Shown: positions 61,001 through 64,000 of the stretch, piece after piece
How the letters are laid out: every line of letters starts with the position of its first letter
Position numbering within the stretch: the first letter of the stretch is position 1
NCBI RefSeq assembly: GCF_006740045.1
Contig: NZ_AP019749.1
Location: 1,321,001 to 1,385,000 of the forward strand
Length of the DNA: 64,000 nucleotides
Source of the DNA: Comamonas terrigena NBRC 13299
GTDB taxonomy: Bacteria; Pseudomonadota; Gammaproteobacteria; Burkholderiales; Burkholderiaceae_C
Reading direction: 5' to 3'
Program-made: the position numbers and the translations under genes
The notes under the pieces: model-generated
Databases searched by the model: none
Told to the model about the DNA's origin: nothing
The model's input: the letters and a program-made list of their open reading frames with translations, nothing else

Positions 61001-64000
61001 CGTGGTACCCGCCAATGCCACCTATTTCACGGGCGATACCCTGAGCTTCAGCGTGAGCTTCAGTGAATCGGTCACGGTTGACACCGGTGGCGGTACGCCC
61101 CGCATCGCGCTGACGGTGGGCAGCAGCACGCGCTATGCCTCCTATGTTTCGGGATCCGGCAGCAGTACGCTGGTGTTCAGCTACACCGTAGTCAACGGCG
61201 ACACGGACAGCGATGGCATCACCGTGGGCGCACTATCGGCCAACGGCGGGACACTGAAGGATGCTGCGGGCAATGATGCCTCCCTGACGTTGAACAGCGT
61301 CGGCAGCACCGCTGCTGTGCTGGTGGACGGAGTGCAGCCCGGCATCACCAGCGTCAGCGCCACAACCAGCGACGGCAGCTATGGTGCCGGCCAGACCATC
61401 TTCATCACAGTCAGCTTCAGCACGGCCGTGGATGTCAGCACCACCAATGGCCTGCCGACGCTGGCACTCAGCAGCGGGGGGGTAGCCAGCTATACCGGTG
61501 GGTCGGGCAGTGCCACGCTGACCTTCAGCTATACCGTGGCCGCAGGGCAGAACAGCGCCGACCTGGATGTGGCATCGACCCATGCGCTGCAACTCAATGG
61601 CGCCACCATCAGCGAAGCTGGTGGCAGCCACAGTGCAGCATCGATAGTGCTGGCTGCCCCAGGGACGGCCGGATCGCTGGGGGCGAACAAGGCGATTGTG
61701 GTTGACACCTCGGCTCCGACCGCCAGCGTACAAAACGTCTCTTTCTCTTCGGACACTGGGCCCAGTTCCAGCGATCTGGTGACCAGCGACCCAAGCCAGA
61801 CCATCAGCGGCACATTGAGTGCCAGCCTGGGCAGTGGCGAGTATGTGGAAATTTCGCTGGACAACGGGAACAGTTGGCAAAGCGCGTCGTCTTCTGCAAA
61901 CAGCTGGAGCCTGGCTGGTCAAACATTGACTGGCAGTGGCACCTTGCAGGTGCGCGTGTCGGATGCCGCAGGCAATCACGGCGCAGCATTCTCTGCTGCT
62001 TATGTGCTGGATCAGACAGCACCTACAGTCAGCATCACCAGCAGCGCGAGCTCACTCAAAGCCGGAGAGTCGGCGACCATCACCTTTACCTTCAGTGAGC
62101 CTCCTGTGAACTTTCGTGCCGCTGATCTGACGGTGAGTGGCGGCGTGATCAGCGGCTTTTCCGCCACGGCCAATCCACTGGTCTATGTGGCGACCTTCAC
62201 ACCAACAGCGGGAGTAAGTAACGGTTCCGCCGTGGTGTCCGTGGCTGGCGGCGGATACACCGATGTCGCGGGCAACCTGGGCTATGGAGCTGCATCGGTG
62301 GCCATTGCTGTTGATACGTTGACCCCTTCATTGGCCATCAGCAGCAATGTCGCAAGCCTGAAAGCAGGCGAAACAGCCCTAATCACGTTCACCTTCAGCG
62401 AAGCGCCACGGGGGTTTGACTCCGGTGATGTGAGCGTACAGGGTGGGGTCTTGAGCGGCTGGGCAGCTACCGCCAATCCCTTGGTGTATACGGCAGTCCT
62501 GACGCCTGTGCAGGGGGTGGACTCGGGATCTTTGACGGTGACTGTGGCGCCGGGCAGCTATACCGACGCTGCAGGCAACCCAGGCCAGGGAGGCAGCACG
62601 CCGAACATCGCCTATGACACGCTGGCCCCCTCTGCGACAGTGGTCAGCGTCCGGTTTTCCGATGATACGGGCGTCAGCAGTAGCGATCTGATCACGCGTA
62701 CTGCCAGCCAGACCATTGATGGCATGCTGTCGGCGCCCTTGGTGTCGGGGGAGTCGGTGCAAGTTTCGCTGGATGGAGGTGCCACGTGGATGTCAGCGGG
62801 GAGTGTCGGCAGCGACAGCTGGTCATTGGGCGTGGTGTTGACGGGCAGTGGTGTGCTGCAGGTGCGTGTGGTCGATGCCGCAGGCAATGCCGCTGCGGCG
62901 TTCTACCGTCCTTATGTGCTGGATCAATCGCCCCCTACGGTGGTGATCTCCAGCAATGTGGCGACGGTCAACGGTGTGACGCCAGCGCTGATTACTTTCA
63001 CCTTTTCCGAGCACCCTATGGGATTTAGTGCTGGCAACATTACGGTGTCTGGAGGGACTTTGAGTGGTTTGACGGCCACATCCAACCCCTTGGTCTATAC
63101 CGCCACATATACACCGGTAAGCGGCGTCGCCAGCGGCTCGGCCACTATCGCGGTCAATGGCTACACCGACGCTGCAGGCAACTCCGGCAGCAGTGGCGCC
63201 ATTCCCTCGCTGCAGATTGATACGGTGGCACCGTCCGCAACAGCAAATGGGGTGATGTTCATCAATGACAGTGGTATCAATGGTGACCTGATTACCAATG
63301 TGGCATTACAAACCATCAGCGGCAATTTGTCTGCCCCACTGGTTGCCGGTGACGAGGTTCAGATTTCTCTGGACAATGGGGCAAGCTGGATGACGGTGGA
63401 CACTTCCATCGGAGATATCAGTTGGTCTTTCATTGCAACGCTCAATCCAGGCAGCAATACGTTGCGGGTCCGGGTGAGCGATGCCGCAGGCAACCACAGT
63501 ACTGTGTATGCACAGGCCTATGCCTATGACGACACTGCACCAGTGGCAACACTCACACCCCTGCAGACGGACAGTTTAACCCCGACCCTGACCGGGACCT
63601 CAGCACTCGCAGCAGGGGATACCATGACGGTGACCGTGGGCGGAGCGACCTATCAGGTCACACCCGTGTCCGGGGCATGGAGCTTGGATCTGGCAACGGC
63701 AGTGCCGATCAGCGGTGTACTTGCCCTGGCGGCCGGTCAGCAGTACAGCGTGGGCATTGCGACCCTTGATGTCGCAGGCAATCAGGGCAGCAGCAGCAGC
63801 ACCTTGACGATCCGTGTACCCCCAACGACACCGGTGACGCCCAGCCTTCCAGAACCACCTATCGTGCCGGTGTTCCCTTCCACTCCTGTGTTGACAGACC
63901 CTTCGCTGCCCCTCGCCGTGTTCCCTCCTGACATGGCCGACACCCCCATCCCTGGCGGTCCCGCAGCACCGTGGATACTGCCGCAGTCCAGCGTGGGCAG
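58086..64000 (+). CDS. Giant DUF4347/Ig-repeat surface adhesin, N-terminal part
   Basis: The frame is open from ATG 58086 (AAGGAAGGA upstream) to the right edge: 1971 codons with no stop, so the protein is incomplete. The N-terminus has PLALEQRFMFDGAGA, the motif that opens many giant secreted adhesins. A DUF4347 domain follows (about residues 96-260; IHIVSHGLSGQVTLG, ILFYGCDVGSG). From about 431 a row of Ig-like domains of about 95-125 residues follows, in at least four sequence types, mostly ending DAAGN plus a short strand. A Pro-rich linker (about 1910-1971) closes the visible part. Use of A/T at third positions is higher than in neighbours. Secretion through the preceding TolC/HlyD pair is inferred. 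Confidence 0.9.
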   Translation, partial: MTAHNRPFWRRLAQAAAKPATVRAAASAHTAPAGLVSPMRPLALEQRFMFDGAGAADAAHAVVDGATATDAAADTAGALRHALMAEAPAVGSPRQEIAFIDGQVQDYQQLLAGIKPGTEVVVLDPKSDGLKQISGYLAGRSGIDAIHIVSHGLSGQVTLGSLTFDKASLDARATDLAQIGQSLDVDGDILFYGCDVGSGAAGQAFINQIAQFTGADVAASNDVTGSTSQGGDWTLEVTSGSIEAVTPFSVSAQQAFGGRLFAGTLNFSGPDTYLGMTVTDGQANSIDIPGVVIEIYSADSGNTNSNSPWEYYSTFFGPNSDGIVDSSGDGTPIIIIRSQNGADFSFTGIKIVDYLGTHPQITFEAFRDGVSQGSVTLATDSLDYISDFTQSNGLTASIFQNVDEIRISDPSSGNGNLYVALDNIGFADVPRPALVSATFSDNNLKIGETSSVTFTFNMAVTGFTTADLIVPNGSINGLSSSDGGLTWTGLFTPDASVTDSTNVITVNLSGVTGVSTSLAGIGAADSSNYAIDTLAPSVTSVTSSTANGTYKAGDVISVQVSFFENVTVTGTPQLTLETGSTDRVINYTSGSGTNTLTFSYTVQAGDASLDLDYISIGALALNGGTVRDAAGNDATLTLAQPGTSGSLGANKSLIIDAVPPTTTVSSLNFSNDTGSSGSDFITNVASQTISGTLSANLQSGEAVYVSINNGATWTAASATVGQNSWSLAGVTLSTSSTLRVKVSDAAGNDGTVHSQSYTYDTTSPTTSFSGLTFSNDSGTFGDFITNNASQTITATLSASLAAGDVLHGSLDGGNTWSDITSKVSGTTLSWNGVTLAGSGSLQLRVMDAAGNTGPVRSQAYVLDTGVPSAPSTPILNGASDTGISNGDGITSDTTPTFTGVAESGSTVKIYDGATLLGSVTATGGTWSYTTTTLSEGSHSITATATDAAGNVSAASAGRVVTIDATAPSVSMVVVPANATYFTGDTLSFSVSFSESVTVDTGGGTPRIALTVGSSTRYASYVSGSGSSTLVFSYTVVNGDTDSDGITVGALSANGGTLKDAAGNDASLTLNSVGSTAAVLVDGVQPGITSVSATTSDGSYGAGQTIFITVSFSTAVDVSTTNGLPTLALSSGGVASYTGGSGSATLTFSYTVAAGQNSADLDVASTHALQLNGATISEAGGSHSAASIVLAAPGTAGSLGANKAIVVDTSAPTASVQNVSFSSDTGPSSSDLVTSDPSQTISGTLSASLGSGEYVEISLDNGNSWQSASSSANSWSLAGQTLTGSGTLQVRVSDAAGNHGAAFSAAYVLDQTAPTVSITSSASSLKAGESATITFTFSEPPVNFRAADLTVSGGVISGFSATANPLVYVATFTPTAGVSNGSAVVSVAGGGYTDVAGNLGYGAASVAIAVDTLTPSLAISSNVASLKAGETALITFTFSEAPRGFDSGDVSVQGGVLSGWAATANPLVYTAVLTPVQGVDSGSLTVTVAPGSYTDAAGNPGQGGSTPNIAYDTLAPSATVVSVRFSDDTGVSSSDLITRTASQTIDGMLSAPLVSGESVQVSLDGGATWMSAGSVGSDSWSLGVVLTGSGVLQVRVVDAAGNAAAAFYRPYVLDQSPPTVVISSNVATVNGVTPALITFTFSEHPMGFSAGNITVSGGTLSGLTATSNPLVYTATYTPVSGVASGSATIAVNGYTDAAGNSGSSGAIPSLQIDTVAPSATANGVMFINDSGINGDLITNVALQTISGNLSAPLVAGDEVQISLDNGASWMTVDTSIGDISWSFIATLNPGSNTLRVRVSDAAGNHSTVYAQAYAYDDTAPVATLTPLQTDSLTPTLTGTSALAAGDTMTVTVGGATYQVTPVSGAWSLDLATAVPISGVLALAAGQQYSVGIATLDVAGNQGSSSSTLTIRVPPTTPVTPSLPEPPIVPVFPSTPVLTDPSLPLAVFPPDMADTPIPGGPAAPWILPQSSVG
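59375..63815 (+). repeat. Array of about 14 mosaic Ig-like repeats
   Basis: Units differ in type. Type a (NDTG/NDSG plus QTISGTLS, about 100 residues) begins near 60057, 60369, 61713, 62625 and 63229. Type b (SLKAGE plus TFTFSE) lies near 59375, 62019, 62322 and 62931. Type c (GTYKAG-like plus FSYTV) is near 59688, 60978 and 61333. A type d unit (TPTFTGVAESGSTVKIYDG) is near 60680, and a final variant is near 63538. Copies are related but not identical in DNA. Confidence 0.75.

Noticed and set aside
58086..64000. CRISPR array or satellite-like DNA suggested by the repeated segments
   Set aside because: The repeats are protein-level Ig-like domains of about 300 bases, diverged in DNA and without spacers.

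Overview
The window is high-GC, tightly packed bacterial DNA that reads as a Burkholderiales chromosome of the family Comamonadaceae, most likely Comamonas or a near relative. The case rests on the pyrG-kdsA-eno-ftsB order, several Bug/TctC-type solute-binding proteins, type III CoA-transferases, the ppsR/ppsA pair, the cytochrome oxidase assembly factor CcoG, and lineage-typical hypothetical proteins. This is inferred from protein families and not from a database search. I see no rRNA, tRNA, CRISPR array, transposase or prophage.

Layout. 1-7.3 kb: a hydrolase fragment, then a Fur-boxed haem-uptake locus (TonB-dependent receptor, small His-rich protein, HmuS, HmuT, HmuU, HmuV) whose last five genes overlap or abut. 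7.5-16.7 kb: a DUF2798/LysR divergent pair, PpsR and PEP synthase read divergently, a two-gene sodium:solute symporter system, a lineage-type hypothetical protein, a tandem-FKBP isomerase and an HxlR regulator. 17-24.4 kb: a CoA-transferase, XerD, an orphan Bug protein, an EAL-HDOD protein, a DUF455 ferritin-like protein, gamma-carbonic anhydrase and Hsp33. 24.6-32.3 kb: housekeeping, with pyrG, kdsA, eno and ftsB on the minus strand and coaBC, a membrane protein and dut on the plus strand.

32.3-43.4 kb: a DsbA-family protein, a glycine-zipper lipoprotein, then a redox/envelope-sensing cluster in which PepSY, response regulator and histidine kinase genes face a second PepSY gene and a flavocytochrome ferric-reductase-like gene. 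A SlyD-type isomerase, a JmjC-type ribosomal oxygenase, a DUF5610 protein and CcoG follow. 43.5-55.1 kb: regulators and catabolism, with a MocR-type regulator, a DMT exporter facing a LysR gene, a glyoxalase-like protein, and a LysR gene facing an acyl-CoA dehydrogenase, two Bug proteins and a CoA-transferase, then an old yellow enzyme. 55.5-64 kb: a TolC-like outer-membrane factor and a short HlyD-type adaptor, translationally coupled, followed by a giant DUF4347/Ig-repeat surface protein that runs off the right end after 1971 codons.

The best candidates for less-described biology are the PepSY/two-component/ferric-reductase cluster with its 11-bp-period direct repeat, the small His-rich protein inside the haem operon, the LysR-linked acyl-CoA dehydrogenase/Bug/Bug/CoA-transferase operon, and the giant adhesin with its own TolC and HlyD.
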